64,000 nt of DNA from Porphyrobacter sp. IPPAS B-1204 (GTDB lineage Bacteria; Pseudomonadota; Alphaproteobacteria; Sphingomonadales; Sphingomonadaceae): positions 868,001 through 932,000 of the forward strand of contig RHGM01000003.1 of assembly GCA_003724185.1 (NCBI GenBank). The letters are read 5' to 3'. Shown here piece by piece: positions 1 to 8,626 of this stretch (position 1 is the first letter of the stretch; the number at the start of each line of letters is the position of its first letter). A program made the position numbers and the translations under genes. Below the pieces are notes generated by a model that saw only the letters and a program-made list of their open reading frames with translations, searched no databases and was not told the origin of the DNA.

Positions 1-148
1 GTTATCCTGCGAAGAGTTGTCCTGTGTCATCCCGGGCGGCTCATAGTGCCGGGCAACCTTGCGCGCAAGACTGATCGTGGCATCAATTCTTGCACCTTTT
101 GCAAGCGGGCTTGTGCGCCTGCGCCGAGGGTTCTAGGCGGCGGGGATC

Positions 149-1042
149 ATGCGATCATTTCCCGGCCCTGCCCTTGAACTCGTCGACCGGATGCGCGTTG
201 TCGCCACGGCTGACCCGGCGTGCGCCATTGCGTTTCAGGGCTCACCCGGCGCAAATTCGCACCGCGCAGCAACCGAAGCGCGCCCCGAAATGCACCCGCT
301 GCCGTGCTTCAGCTTCGAAGACGCGCTGGAAGCCGTGAAAGACGGGCGGGCAGGGCAGGCGATCATCCCGATCGAGAATTCGCAGCACGGGCGGGTCGCC
401 GATATCCACTTCCTGCTGCCTGAAAGCGGCCTGCATATCATCGGCGAATATTTCATGCCGATCCACCACGCGCTGATGGCGCTGGGGAGTGGCCCGTTCG
501 AAGCGGCCTACAGCCACCCGCAGGCCTTGGGCCAGTCCCGCCATTACCTGCGCGCGCGCGGGATCGTGCCCCTGAGCCATGCCGACACGGCGGGCGCGGC
601 GGCCTATGTGGCGGAACGCGGCGATCCGACCGTGGCCGCCATAGCCCCCGCGCTGGCGGCCGATCTGTACGGCCTCACCATCATCGAACACAATGTCGAG
701 GACAGCGCGGACAACATGACCCGCTTCGTGATCCTCGCAGCAGAACCGCTGGCTGCCGACCGGCTCGCAGGCAAGCCGGTGATGACCACCTTCATCTTCG
801 AGGTGAAGAACATCCCCGCCGCGCTATACAAATCGCTGGGCGGATTCGCCACCAACGGGGTCAACATGACCAAGCTGGAAAGCTACCAGCAGGGCACCAG
901 CTTTGCGGCGACCACGTTCTACGCGGACATCATCGGCGCGCCCGGCGATCCGGCGGTGGACCGGGCGCTGGAGGAATGCGCCTTCCATTCCAAGGAATTG
1001 CGCATTCTGGGCACCTACGAACAGGCCCGCGCACGGGGATAG
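149..1042 (+). CDS. pheA: Prephenate dehydratase
   Basis: Converts prephenate to phenylpyruvate in phenylalanine synthesis, in the cytoplasm. The 297-residue protein has the usual monofunctional layout. A periplasmic-binding-like catalytic domain starts at the FQGSPGANSH motif (about residue 31) and includes the IPIENSQHG stretch and the catalytic TRF motif in NMTRF (about residues 190-194). A C-terminal ACT regulatory domain follows (about residues 210-290), with the ligand-loop equivalent reading KLESY. The start at 149 follows a GGCGGGG-type ribosome site; a shorter start at 191 is possible. The ACT domain suggests feedback control by phenylalanine, as in the family. It lies 62 bases before the next gene, facing the same way, so weak co-transcription is possible. 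Confidence 0.93.
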   Translation: MRSFPGPALELVDRMRVVATADPACAIAFQGSPGANSHRAATEARPEMHPLPCFSFEDALEAVKDGRAGQAIIPIENSQHGRVADIHFLLPESGLHIIGEYFMPIHHALMALGSGPFEAAYSHPQALGQSRHYLRARGIVPLSHADTAGAAAYVAERGDPTVAAIAPALAADLYGLTIIEHNVEDSADNMTRFVILAAEPLAADRLAGKPVMTTFIFEVKNIPAALYKSLGGFATNGVNMTKLESYQQGTSFAATTFYADIIGAPGDPAVDRALEECAFHSKELRILGTYEQARARG

Positions 1043-1104
1043 CGGCACGGCTGCGCGGTTTCCCGTTGCGCCGCGCCGGTCACCGTGCCACCAACCGTAG
1101 CGGG

Positions 1105-1809
1105 ATGACCGCAGCGGCCGCAACAAACCCTTCCGAATCAATCGTCAATTCAGGCGCTTCCCCGCCCGACGGGTGGAAGGCGCTGCGCGCCGACGACAAT
1201 CTGCAATTCGCCCCGGTGGACATCCCTGAAATCCCTCCGCGCCAGCCCGGCTGGTTCGAACGGTTTCTTGGAGACCTCGCAGAGTTTTTCGCCGAAGTGT
1301 TCGGGCCGGTGGGGCAAGCGTTCGGCGCATCGTGGTGGTGGGTGCAATGGGTGCTGCTGGGCATCGCCGTGATCTTTGCCGCTGTGCTGCTGGTGCGGCT
1401 CTACGGCCCCGGCTTTGGCCGCAAGGGCAAGCGCAAAACCACAGACCTTCCCGCCGCAGAAGAATGGCGGCCCGATTCTGCGGCTAGCGTCGCGCTGCTG
1501 GAAGACGCCGACCGGCTCGCCGCCGAAGGACGGTTCGATGATGCAACCCACCTTTTGCTCCAGCGGAGCGTCGCCCAGATTGCCGCTGCACGGCCCGGCT
1601 GGGTGGAACCGTCAAGCACTGCGCGCGAGCTGGCAGCCCTGCCCGCTCTGCCCGAAGCGGCACGCGGTGCTTTCGGGGTGATCGCGGCGCGGGTGGAGCG
1701 GTCCCTGTTTGCGCTCACCACGCTTGACCGCGCCGATTGGGAAGCGGCCCGCGCTGCCTATGCCCAGTTCGCGCTGGCAAGGCTGGATCAGACGGCGACC
1801 GGCGGATGA
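1105..1809 (+). CDS. DUF4129-like membrane protein, first gene of MoxR/DUF58 operon
   Basis: Function not established. The 234-residue protein has a short soluble N-terminus, one strong membrane segment at about residues 77-98 (WWWVQWVLLGIAVIFA), a basic loop, and a helical soluble tail of about 100 residues. The tail resembles the DUF4129 domain: it starts at LLEDADRLAAEGRFDDATHLLL and carries ARELAAL. I chose the ATG at 1105 because the upstream in-frame extension overlaps pheA and has poor coding character. The stop overlaps the start of the next gene (ATGA), typical of translational coupling. Its partners are the DUF4350, MoxR, DUF58, SpoIIM-like and RDD genes, a conserved bacterial neighbourhood thought to serve envelope or metal-centre assembly. 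Confidence 0.75.
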   Translation: MTAAAATNPSESIVNSGASPPDGWKALRADDNLQFAPVDIPEIPPRQPGWFERFLGDLAEFFAEVFGPVGQAFGASWWWVQWVLLGIAVIFAAVLLVRLYGPGFGRKGKRKTTDLPAAEEWRPDSAASVALLEDADRLAAEGRFDDATHLLLQRSVAQIAAARPGWVEPSSTARELAALPALPEAARGAFGVIAARVERSLFALTTLDRADWEAARAAYAQFALARLDQTATGG

Positions 1810-3242
1810 ACGGCGGCGCGGCCTTTTCGCGTGGCGGGGCGCTGGCGCTGGTGGCGGTCGGCTGCGCGCTGTTCCTTGCCATGCTGTATCTGATTGGCGC
1901 GGGGGAGGATTTCGGCGGGGAACGCGGGCAGGGTCAGGCCCACGCCGCCAGCAACGGATTGAACGGCTATTCCGGCCTGTACCGTCTGGTCGAGGCGCAG
2001 GGATACGACGTCGAGCGTTCGCGCAGCCCCGCGCAGCTTGAAACCTCGGGCCTGCTGGTGCTCACCCCGGCATTTTTCGGCGACGGCAAGGAGGTCAACG
2101 AGATCCTCGAGAATCGCCGCTTCCGCGGGCCGACGCTGGTGATCATGCCGAAGTGGACAGCCAGGACGCCGGGCCCCAATTTGCCGCCCGAGGTCAGAAA
2201 CAGGTTCAAGCGGGGCTGGGTGACACTCGGTCCGGCCCGGGCGTCCGAATGGCCCGAGGTGCTGGCCACGTCCTTCAGCTTCAAGCACAAGATCTTTCCC
2301 GAGCCGGTCAATGTGGCGCAGGCGATGGAGATCGCCATCGACCCCGAGACCGGACAGCCGGCCCCGCAGCCGGTGAAGGCCGACACGCCTGCCCCGCCGC
2401 CGCCCCCGCCGCCCCCGCCGCCAGGCCGCTGGAGCGGAATGGGCTTGTCGGGCGTGCTGCCCACATCCTCGACGCTTTATGCCGAACCGGGCAAGGGGCA
2501 CGAGACGCTGATCACCGACGGCGCAGGACGCGTGTTGGCCTTCGAGGCAACCTCAACCCTGCGACAGGCGGTCCGCGCGGGAAGCGGCGCCAACCCCGAC
2601 GAATACACCGTCGATGACAACCCGGCCTATCCGGTGATCTTCCTCGCCGAACCTGACCTTACCAACAATTACGGCCTTGCCGATCCGCAGCGCGCCGCCG
2701 CCGCGATCGCGCTGGTGGACCAGCTGACCGAGGATGGCGACATTTACGAAGTCACCTTCGACCTCACCCTCAACGGCTTCGGTGCTTCGGAGAACCTGCT
2801 GACGCTGGCTTTCCGTCCGCCCTTCCTCGCGGCGACACTGGGCCTGCTGGTGGCGCTGCTGATCGTCGCGTGGCGGGCGTTCCAGCGATTCGGCCCTCCC
2901 GCCGCTCCGGCAGGGCCGGACATCGCCTTCGGCAAGCGCCAGCTGATCGCCAACGGCGCAGGGCTGATCGTCCGCGCGCGGCGGTTCGGGTTGCTGGGCG
3001 CGCCCTATGCGGCGCTGTCAGCGCGGCGGCTGGCAGAGCGGCTGGGCCTTGCCCGGCCCGATCCGGAGGCGATTGACGCAGCCCTCGCCCGCCGGCTGCC
3101 GCAAGAAGAGCCCTTCACCCGCCGCGCCGCGCGCATGGAGGCGGCTGAGAAACCCGCCGACCTCGTCGCCGCCGCGCAGGCGCTTGATGACCTTTCGACC
3201 AAGCTTTCAGAGCCAGCCAATTCAGGGACAAAGACCCGATGA
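1806..3242 (+). CDS. DUF4350 domain membrane protein
   Basis: The 478-residue protein has an N-terminal membrane anchor (about residues 10-31) and a globular part beginning with [24 protein letters not shown]. The latter matches the DUF4350 signature in which a short 'sit on the edge' domain precedes a GATase-like fold ([11 protein letters not shown]). A run of about eleven prolines interrupts it near 2390-2422. A second membrane segment lies near residue 345 ([17 protein letters not shown]), followed by a cytoplasmic tail rich in Arg and Ala. The ATG at 1806 overlaps the previous stop and the end overlaps the next start. No catalytic residues can be named. The role is inferred only from the MoxR-DUF58 context. 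The proline run may act as a flexible linker between exported subdomains. Confidence 0.75.
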   Translation: MNGGAAFSRGGALALVAVGCALFLAMLYLIGAGEDFGGERGQGQAHAASNGLNGYSGLYRLVEAQGYDVERSRSPAQLETSGLLVLTPAFFGDGKEVNEILENRRFRGPTLVIMPKWTARTPGPNLPPEVRNRFKRGWVTLGPARASEWPEVLATSFSFKHKIFPEPVNVAQAMEIAIDPETGQPAPQPVKADTPAPPPPPPPPPPGRWSGMGLSGVLPTSSTLYAEPGKGHETLITDGAGRVLAFEATSTLRQAVRAGSGANPDEYTVDDNPAYPVIFLAEPDLTNNYGLADPQRAAAAIALVDQLTEDGDIYEVTFDLTLNGFGASENLLTLAFRPPFLAATLGLLVALLIVAWRAFQRFGPPAAPAGPDIAFGKRQLIANGAGLIVRARRFGLLGAPYAALSARRLAERLGLARPDPEAIDAALARRLPQEEPFTRRAARMEAAEKPADLVAAAQALDDLSTKLSEPANSGTKTR

Positions 3243-4201
3243 CCATGACACTCGACCAAGTCCGCAGCCTCGCCGATGCGATCCGCGCCGAAATCGCCAA
3301 GGCAATTGTGGGGCAGCAGGATATAGTCGACATGCTGCTGGTGGCGCTGCTGAGTGAGGGTCACGTGTTGCTGGAAGGCCCTCCCGGCACGGCCAAGACC
3401 TTCCTCGCCAATGCCTTTGCCACCGCGCTGGGCCTCGATTTCGGGCGCATCCAGTTCACGCCTGACCTGCTGCCGGGCGACATTCTGGGATCGAACCTGT
3501 TCAACTTCCAGACCAGCCAGTTCACACTGACCCGCGGGCCGATCTTCTGCGATCTGCTGCTGGCCGACGAAATCAACCGCACCCCGCCCAAGACGCAGGC
3601 GGCATTGCTGGAGGCGATGCAGGAACGGCGCATCACGCTGGACGGGGAGACATACCCCCTGCCCGACAGCTTCATGGTGGTCGCCACGCAGAACCCGATC
3701 GAGAACCAAGGCGTCTATCCCCTGCCCGAAGCCCAGCTTGACCGGTTCCTGTTCAAGCTGCTGGTGCCCTACCCGGCCGAGGAGGAAGAGGCGCGGATCG
3801 TGGCGACCTATGGCCAGCGCTCCGGCCCGCAGCGGCCCGCCGATCTTGGCGTGGCGGCGGTCACCAACGGCGCGGGGATCAGCGCCGCCAGCGCCGCGCT
3901 GGGCCAGGTGACGGTGGCCGATGACATCACCGGCTATGTCGTGCGCCTGATCCGCGCCACCCGCGATCACGCCGAATTGACCGTGGGCGCATCCCCGCGC
4001 GCCGCCGTGCTGCTGTCAGGCGCCGCCCGCGCCCGCGCCGCGCTGGAAGGGCGCGATTATGTCATCCCTGACGATGTGAAAGCCCTCGCCGTCCCCGTGC
4101 TGCGCCACCGCCTCACCCTCTCGCCCGCCGCAGAAATCGAGGGCCGCGACATGGAGGCACTGGTTGCCGAACTGGTCGAAAGCACCGAGGCGCCCCGCTA
4201 G
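3239..4201 (+). CDS. MoxR-family AAA+ ATPase
   Basis: A 320-residue chaperone-type ATPase. Walker A reads GPPGTAKT (about residues 46-53). Walker B is LLLADEINR (about residues 104-112), followed by [16 protein letters not shown] and the sensor region [24 protein letters not shown], all diagnostic of MoxR proteins. MoxR ATPases work with VWA- or DUF58-type partners to remodel or insert cofactors into client proteins. The DUF58 gene follows 3 bases downstream, so this pair is the likely functional core of the operon. The start at 3239 overlaps the previous stop; a second ATG two codons later (3245) is equally possible. Confidence 0.95.
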   Translation: MTMTLDQVRSLADAIRAEIAKAIVGQQDIVDMLLVALLSEGHVLLEGPPGTAKTFLANAFATALGLDFGRIQFTPDLLPGDILGSNLFNFQTSQFTLTRGPIFCDLLLADEINRTPPKTQAALLEAMQERRITLDGETYPLPDSFMVVATQNPIENQGVYPLPEAQLDRFLFKLLVPYPAEEEEARIVATYGQRSGPQRPADLGVAAVTNGAGISAASAALGQVTVADDITGYVVRLIRATRDHAELTVGASPRAAVLLSGAARARAALEGRDYVIPDDVKALAVPVLRHRLTLSPAAEIEGRDMEALVAELVESTEAPR

Positions 4202-4204
4202 CCA

Positions 4205-5563
4205 ATGGCGCGCTTCGCTCTCCCCCGTGTGAACCTGCCGGCACTGCCCTTCGTGCCGACCGAGCGTGCGGCGTGGATCGCTGCGGCGCTTGCGCCGGTC
4301 GCGGTGGTGATCGCTGCCACCGCGCCGGGGGCATGGGTGATCGCGCCGCTTGCCGGGGCTGCGCTGGTGACGCTGGTGCTGGTCGATGCATGGCTGGCGG
4401 GCAAGGTGCTGCGCTGGGGGGTCGATGTCCCTGCCGATACGGAGGTCGGCCAGCCCGTTGCCGTCACCGCTCATGCCGAGTTCGCCAAACGCACCACCGG
4501 GCAGGCCGAGGTCATGCTGGGCTGCGACCCGCGTCTCGCAGCGGAAGGGCGCATTGCGATCCCCGTCCCGCGCTCGCCCGAGGTCGGCCTGTGGGAGGGG
4601 CGTGCAGACGTCACTCCCTCCCGGCGCGGCACGGCGGTGATCGGCGATGCGTGGCTGCGCTGGCGCGGTCCGCTGGGCCTGGGCGCTCGGCAGACGGTGC
4701 AGGCGCTGAACCAGACCGTGCGCATCTGGCCCGATCTTTCACCCGTGCGTTCCCCCGATTTGCAGACTTTTCTGCGCAACGCCCAGCTGGGCCTCATCAA
4801 CCGCCGCATCCGGGGCGAAGGCACCCAGTTCGAGGCGCTCAGCGAATACGAACCCGGCATGGACCGCCGCCGGATCGACTGGAAGGCCAGCGCCCGCCAC
4901 ACCCGCCTGTTCGCCCGCGAGAATGAAAGCGAGCGCAACAACCAGATCGTCTTCGCCTTCGATTGCGGGCAGGCCATGTGCGAGCCGGTGGACGGGTTGC
5001 CCCGCATCGACCGCGCCGTGTCTGCCGCGCTGACCTGCGGATACGTGGCGCTGAAGGGCGGAGACAAGGTGGCGCTGTTCGGCTTTGCCCGCACCCCGCA
5101 GATCATGACCCCCTTCATCGGCGATCCGCGCGCCTTCCACCGCTTGCAGAGCGCGGCGGCGGGCCTCGATTATCAGCCGGTTGAGCCCAATTTCACCCTG
5201 GCGCTGGCGACGCTCACCGCGAAATTGAAGCGCCGTTCGCTGGTGGTGGTGTTCTCTGACTTTACCGATCCCACCGCGGCGGAACTGATGGTGGAAAGCC
5301 TCGGACGATTGTCCGGCAAGCATCTGGTACTGTTCGTCACCATGACCGACAGCGAGGTTGAAGGGCTGGTCGCCGCGCACCCCGGTGACATCGCCACCCT
5401 CGCCCGCTCTGTCACCGCCGACAGCCTCGCCCAGCAAAGGAAGCTGGTGCTGACCCGGCTGCGCAGGCTGGGGATCGACGTGCTGGAGGCCCCGTGGGAA
5501 GGGATTGGCCCGCGCCTGATCGACCGCTACCTGTCGATCCGCAGCAGCGAGGCGATTGGATGA
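4205..5563 (+). CDS. DUF58 domain protein, MoxR partner
   Basis: The 452-residue protein has two closely spaced hydrophobic segments near the N-terminus (about residues 20-65) and an immunoglobulin-like stretch. It then has the DUF58 hallmark GEGTQFEALSEYEPGMDRRRIDWKASAR, split here across about residues 205-235. A VWA-like fold follows: VFAFDCGQAM where a MIDAS DxSxS would sit, and LVVVFSDFTD further on. The MIDAS-like serines are degenerate (D-C-G-Q-A), so metal binding is doubtful. It overlaps the SpoIIM-like gene by 4 bases. Together with the preceding MoxR ATPase it probably forms a membrane-tethered chaperone pair; the client is unknown. Confidence 0.92.
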   Translation: MARFALPRVNLPALPFVPTERAAWIAAALAPVAVVIAATAPGAWVIAPLAGAALVTLVLVDAWLAGKVLRWGVDVPADTEVGQPVAVTAHAEFAKRTTGQAEVMLGCDPRLAAEGRIAIPVPRSPEVGLWEGRADVTPSRRGTAVIGDAWLRWRGPLGLGARQTVQALNQTVRIWPDLSPVRSPDLQTFLRNAQLGLINRRIRGEGTQFEALSEYEPGMDRRRIDWKASARHTRLFARENESERNNQIVFAFDCGQAMCEPVDGLPRIDRAVSAALTCGYVALKGGDKVALFGFARTPQIMTPFIGDPRAFHRLQSAAAGLDYQPVEPNFTLALATLTAKLKRRSLVVVFSDFTDPTAAELMVESLGRLSGKHLVLFVTMTDSEVEGLVAAHPGDIATLARSVTADSLAQQRKLVLTRLRRLGIDVLEAPWEGIGPRLIDRYLSIRSSEAIG

Positions 5564-6627
5564 AGGCCCCTGTCATCTCCTCATGGTTCGGACGCGGGGC
5601 AGTGGCCGCGCCGCCCGATATCGAAAGCGCGGCACTGCGGTCGGACCGCTTCCGGCTGGAGCGCGAAGGCGAATGGCGCAGGCTCGACGACATCATCAAG
5701 CGCATGGAAGGCGGCGGGCTGCGGCGCATTACCGACGAGGATCTGATCGCGCTTCCCGCCCTGTATCGCACCGCTGCATCCAGCCTTTCGGTCGCACGCG
5801 AGACAAGCCTTGATGCCGCGACCCTTGCCTATCTCGAAGCGCTGGTGCAGCGCGCATGGTTTCAGGTCTATGGCCCGCGGCAGGGTTTTCTGCGCTGGCT
5901 ACGCGGGTTTCTGCTGGGCGGGTGGAGCCACGCGGTCAGGGGATTGTGGCTCGATATCTGCATCGCGCTGTTCGTGATGGTGGCCGGCGCCATCGTCGGC
6001 TGGCTGCTCGTGGCGCAGGACGAGGCGTGGTATTACCGGCTGTTCCCCGCAGGCGGCGGCGATCCGCGCGTGCCCGGGGCCAGCCGCGAACAATTGCTGG
6101 AAACGCTTGCCACCGAAGAAAGCGCGGCGGGCCTGTCTGCCTTTGCCGCGCAATTGTTCAGCAACAATTCGGGGGTGTGCATCCTGGCCTTTGCGCTGGG
6201 GTTCGCCTTCGGCATCCCCTCGCTGCTGCTGCTGGTGCACAACATGGCCCTGCTGGGCGCCCTGCTGTGGCTGTTTGACGGGCAGGGGCTGGTGGTGGAG
6301 CTGGCCGCGTGGCTCAGCGTCCACGGCACCACAGAACTGTTCGGGATCCTGCTGTCGGGTGCAGCGGGGCTGCATATCGGGCGGGCGATGGCGTTCCCCG
6401 GCAACCTGCCAGTGCTGGATGCCGCCGCTGCCGCAGGGCGGCGGAGCGCGGTGGTGATGGTCGGCGTGGTGATCATGATGATCGTCGCCGCGCTGCTCGA
6501 AGCCTTCCCGCGCCAGCTGGTCGATGGCACCGGCAGCCGCTTCCTGATCGGGGGGACGATGCTGATTGTCTGGCTCGCCTATTTCTTCCTCTACCGCCCC
6601 GCCGCAGCGGCGCAGGACAACGCATGA
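5560..6627 (+). CDS. SpoIIM-like integral membrane protein
   Basis: A 355-residue protein with an N-terminal soluble helical part of about 100 residues (LEREGEWRRLDDIIKRMEGGG) and at least five membrane segments after it. The segment around FAAQLFSNNSGVCILAFALGFAFGIPSLLLLVHNMALLGALL is characteristic of the stage II sporulation protein M family (DUF95), which occurs widely in non-sporulating bacteria. I chose ATG 5560, which overlaps the DUF58 stop; the longer in-frame extension to 5494 lies wholly inside DUF58. It overlaps the following RDD gene by 4 bases. SpoIIM-like and RDD proteins recur next to MoxR-DUF58 pairs, suggesting a membrane complex, but no activity is visible. Confidence 0.85.
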   Translation: MKAPVISSWFGRGAVAAPPDIESAALRSDRFRLEREGEWRRLDDIIKRMEGGGLRRITDEDLIALPALYRTAASSLSVARETSLDAATLAYLEALVQRAWFQVYGPRQGFLRWLRGFLLGGWSHAVRGLWLDICIALFVMVAGAIVGWLLVAQDEAWYYRLFPAGGGDPRVPGASREQLLETLATEESAAGLSAFAAQLFSNNSGVCILAFALGFAFGIPSLLLLVHNMALLGALLWLFDGQGLVVELAAWLSVHGTTELFGILLSGAAGLHIGRAMAFPGNLPVLDAAAAAGRRSAVVMVGVVIMMIVAALLEAFPRQLVDGTGSRFLIGGTMLIVWLAYFFLYRPAAAAQDNA

Positions 6628-7556
6628 GCAAAGCCGCCGCCACAAAGCCCGACGCCGCGAAACAGGACAAGCGCGCCCGCACCCTCATCACGCCGGAAGG
6701 GCTGGCGCTGCCGATCACGCTGTCCCCGCGCTCCAGCCGTGCAGGGGCGCTGATCATTGACGTGATCATCATCGTCACCGCCCTCATCGCTTTCCAGATG
6801 GCGATGAGCAGGATTGCCGGCGGGTTGATGGACGGCACCGGCGTCAACGCCTCGCAAGGGGCGCGGGAGTTTGTCGCGATCATGTTCGCGCTGATCGTCT
6901 TTGCATCGTGGTACGGGTATTTTCTGGTGCAGGAACTGGGGCCACGCGGGGCGACGCTGGGCAAGCGCATCGTCGGCATCCGCATCGCCGCCCGCGGCAG
7001 CGCGCGCCTGACGCCCGAGGCAGTGATTGCCCGCAACCTGCTGCGCGATATCGAGATCTTCTATCCCCTGATCGCGCTGCTGGTGCTGCTGGTGCTGGCC
7101 GAGCAGGGGCAGGACATCGGCATTCTGGGCTGGGTGCTGACCGGCTGGTTCCTGCTGTTCCTGCTGTTCCCGTTCTTCAACCGCGATGGCCTGCGCGCAG
7201 GTGACATCGTGGCGGGGACTTGGGTGGTGGAACGCCCCCGCCCCAAGCTCGCCGCCGTGCTGAGCGCGCAGGGCGCCGCCACCGGGGCCAGCGAAGTCAC
7301 CGGTGTGCGCTATGACTTCGGCGAGGCGGAGCTTTCGATTTATGGCGAGAAGGAATTGCAGACGCTCGAACGGCTGCTCCGCGATGCCCAGCCCGATGCG
7401 CTCAAGGCCGTGCACGCCACGATCTGCCGCAAGATCGGCTGGGATCCCGGCGCGGGCGATGAAAGGGCTTTTCTCGAAGCCTTCTATGCGCAATTGCGCG
7501 AGCGGTTGGAGGCCGACATGCGGTTCGGCAAGCGGAAAGCGGACAAGTTCTCATGA
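6624..7556 (+). CDS. RDD family membrane protein
   Basis: A 310-residue protein with the RDD-family signature: an Arg-containing first helix (SSRAGALIIDVIIIV), a second helix with the GATLGKRIVGIRI motif, and the later motif LLFLLFPFFNRDGLRAGDIVAGTWVV (RDG/AGD, about residues 178-200). About four membrane segments precede a soluble C-terminal tail of about 100 residues, rich in charged helices. ATG 6624 overlaps the SpoIIM-like stop, and the end overlaps the beta-lactamase-like start by 4 bases. RDD proteins are often of unknown function and some have been linked to ion exchange; nothing here identifies a substrate. Gene order places it in the MoxR/DUF58 complex. Confidence 0.88.
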   Translation: MSKAAATKPDAAKQDKRARTLITPEGLALPITLSPRSSRAGALIIDVIIIVTALIAFQMAMSRIAGGLMDGTGVNASQGAREFVAIMFALIVFASWYGYFLVQELGPRGATLGKRIVGIRIAARGSARLTPEAVIARNLLRDIEIFYPLIALLVLLVLAEQGQDIGILGWVLTGWFLLFLLFPFFNRDGLRAGDIVAGTWVVERPRPKLAAVLSAQGAATGASEVTGVRYDFGEAELSIYGEKELQTLERLLRDAQPDALKAVHATICRKIGWDPGAGDERAFLEAFYAQLRERLEADMRFGKRKADKFS

Positions 7557-8488
7557 TGATTGATCGGCGGTTCTTCCTCGGCGGCTCGCTGGCCTTGGGC
7601 GCAAGTGCCTGCATCCCGCCCGACCAGAGCCCGATGGGCAGGCTGGCGGCCGAACTGCGCATCATCGAGGCGGCAGGAAACGGCACGCTGGGGGTGGAGA
7701 TTTTCAACACCGCCACCGGCATGGCGGTCGGGTTGAACAGCGATAGGCGGTTCGGTCATGCCTCGTCCTTCAAGCTTTCTCTCGCCGCTCTGCTGTTGCA
7801 GCGCCATGCGGCGGGCGCGATCGATGCGGACAGACGGGTGACGTGGACGCAAGCCGACATGCTGGAACACGCGCCTTTCACCAGCGAACGGATGGCGACC
7901 GGAGCGACCTTGCGCGAGCTGGCGCGGGCAACGCAGATCACCTCGGACAATCCGGCGGCCAACATCCTGCTGCGCCAGCTGGGCGGCCCGGCGGCGCTGA
8001 CCGCGTTCTGGCGCAGCATCGGCGATGATATCAGCCGGGTGGATCGCTACGAGCCGGAGATGAACAACGTTCCGACGGCAGAATTCCGCGACACCACCAC
8101 GCCCGCCGCCATGGCGCGGACGGTGGCAAAGATCGTCTATGGCGATGTGCTGCCGGAAGCCGAACGGGCGGAACTCAAGGGCTGGATGGTCGAAACCGAA
8201 ACCGGCCTCAGGCGCGTCCGCGGCGGGCTGCCCGAAGGCTGGGTTGCCGGCGACAAGACCGGCACCAGCGGGCTGATCGGCGGGACGGAATACAACTACA
8301 TCGACATCGGCTTTGCCGAAGGGCCGAAGGGTGAAGGTCCGATCACCTTCGCCTGCTATTTCCGCGCCCGCCAGACCGTGCCGGGGATGCAACCCATCGG
8401 TGAAGAGACGCTGGCCCGCGTGGGCCGGGTCATCAAGGAATTCGCCGAGCCAGAGCGGGGATTGCCGCTGGTGGGGAAGGTTTACTGA
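7553..8488 (+). CDS. Class A beta-lactamase-like serine hydrolase, Tat lipoprotein
   Basis: All class A active-site elements are present: nucleophile motif S71-S-F-K74, S131-D-N133, the omega-loop E167-P-E-M-N171, and K235-T-G237. The N-terminus has a twin-arginine signal (RRFFLGG) running into a weak lipobox ending at C20, so it is probably exported folded by Tat and possibly lipid-anchored. The length of 311 residues is normal for the class. It begins inside the last codons of the RDD gene, so it is translated with the MoxR/DUF58 operon rather than from its own promoter, and no AmpR-like regulator is nearby. That coupling favours a cell-wall-related role alongside, or instead of, antibiotic resistance. 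Substrate range cannot be read from sequence. Confidence 0.9.
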   Translation: MMIDRRFFLGGSLALGASACIPPDQSPMGRLAAELRIIEAAGNGTLGVEIFNTATGMAVGLNSDRRFGHASSFKLSLAALLLQRHAAGAIDADRRVTWTQADMLEHAPFTSERMATGATLRELARATQITSDNPAANILLRQLGGPAALTAFWRSIGDDISRVDRYEPEMNNVPTAEFRDTTTPAAMARTVAKIVYGDVLPEAERAELKGWMVETETGLRRVRGGLPEGWVAGDKTGTSGLIGGTEYNYIDIGFAEGPKGEGPITFACYFRARQTVPGMQPIGEETLARVGRVIKEFAEPERGLPLVGKVY

Positions 8489-8626
8489 TTGACCCCCCTC
8501 CCGCTTGCGGGAGGGGTCGGGGGTGGGCCCGCGAAGGGGAAGCCGAGCGCCAGCTGCCACGCAGCGAGGCCTGCGGCCTCTCGCCCCACCCCCGGCCCCT
8601 CCCTGAAGGGAGGGGAGTAGGTAGGA
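8489..8626. repeat. Intergenic inverted-repeat element between convergent genes
   Basis: The 138 bases between the convergent beta-lactamase and isoaspartyl peptidase genes hold nested inverted repeats. The outer arms are CCCCTCCCGCTTGCGGGAGG near 8493-8515 and the CCCTCCCTGAAGGGAGGGG block near 8597-8616, each itself a hairpin. Between them, GGTCGGGGGTGGG is mirrored by CCCCACCCCCGGCCC. Such GC-rich palindromes are common between convergent genes in sphingomonads, and this one may end transcription from both sides, though it has no clear T-tract. Confidence 0.6.

Noticed and set aside
1..30. An open minus-strand frame (MTQDNSSQDN...) running off the left edge
   Set aside because: Only 10 codons, weak ribosome site, no recognisable family; cannot be separated from chance.
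2390..2422. CCGCC-rich tract that could look like a microsatellite insertion
   Set aside because: It encodes an in-frame polyproline linker within the DUF4350 protein; the reading frame continues normally.
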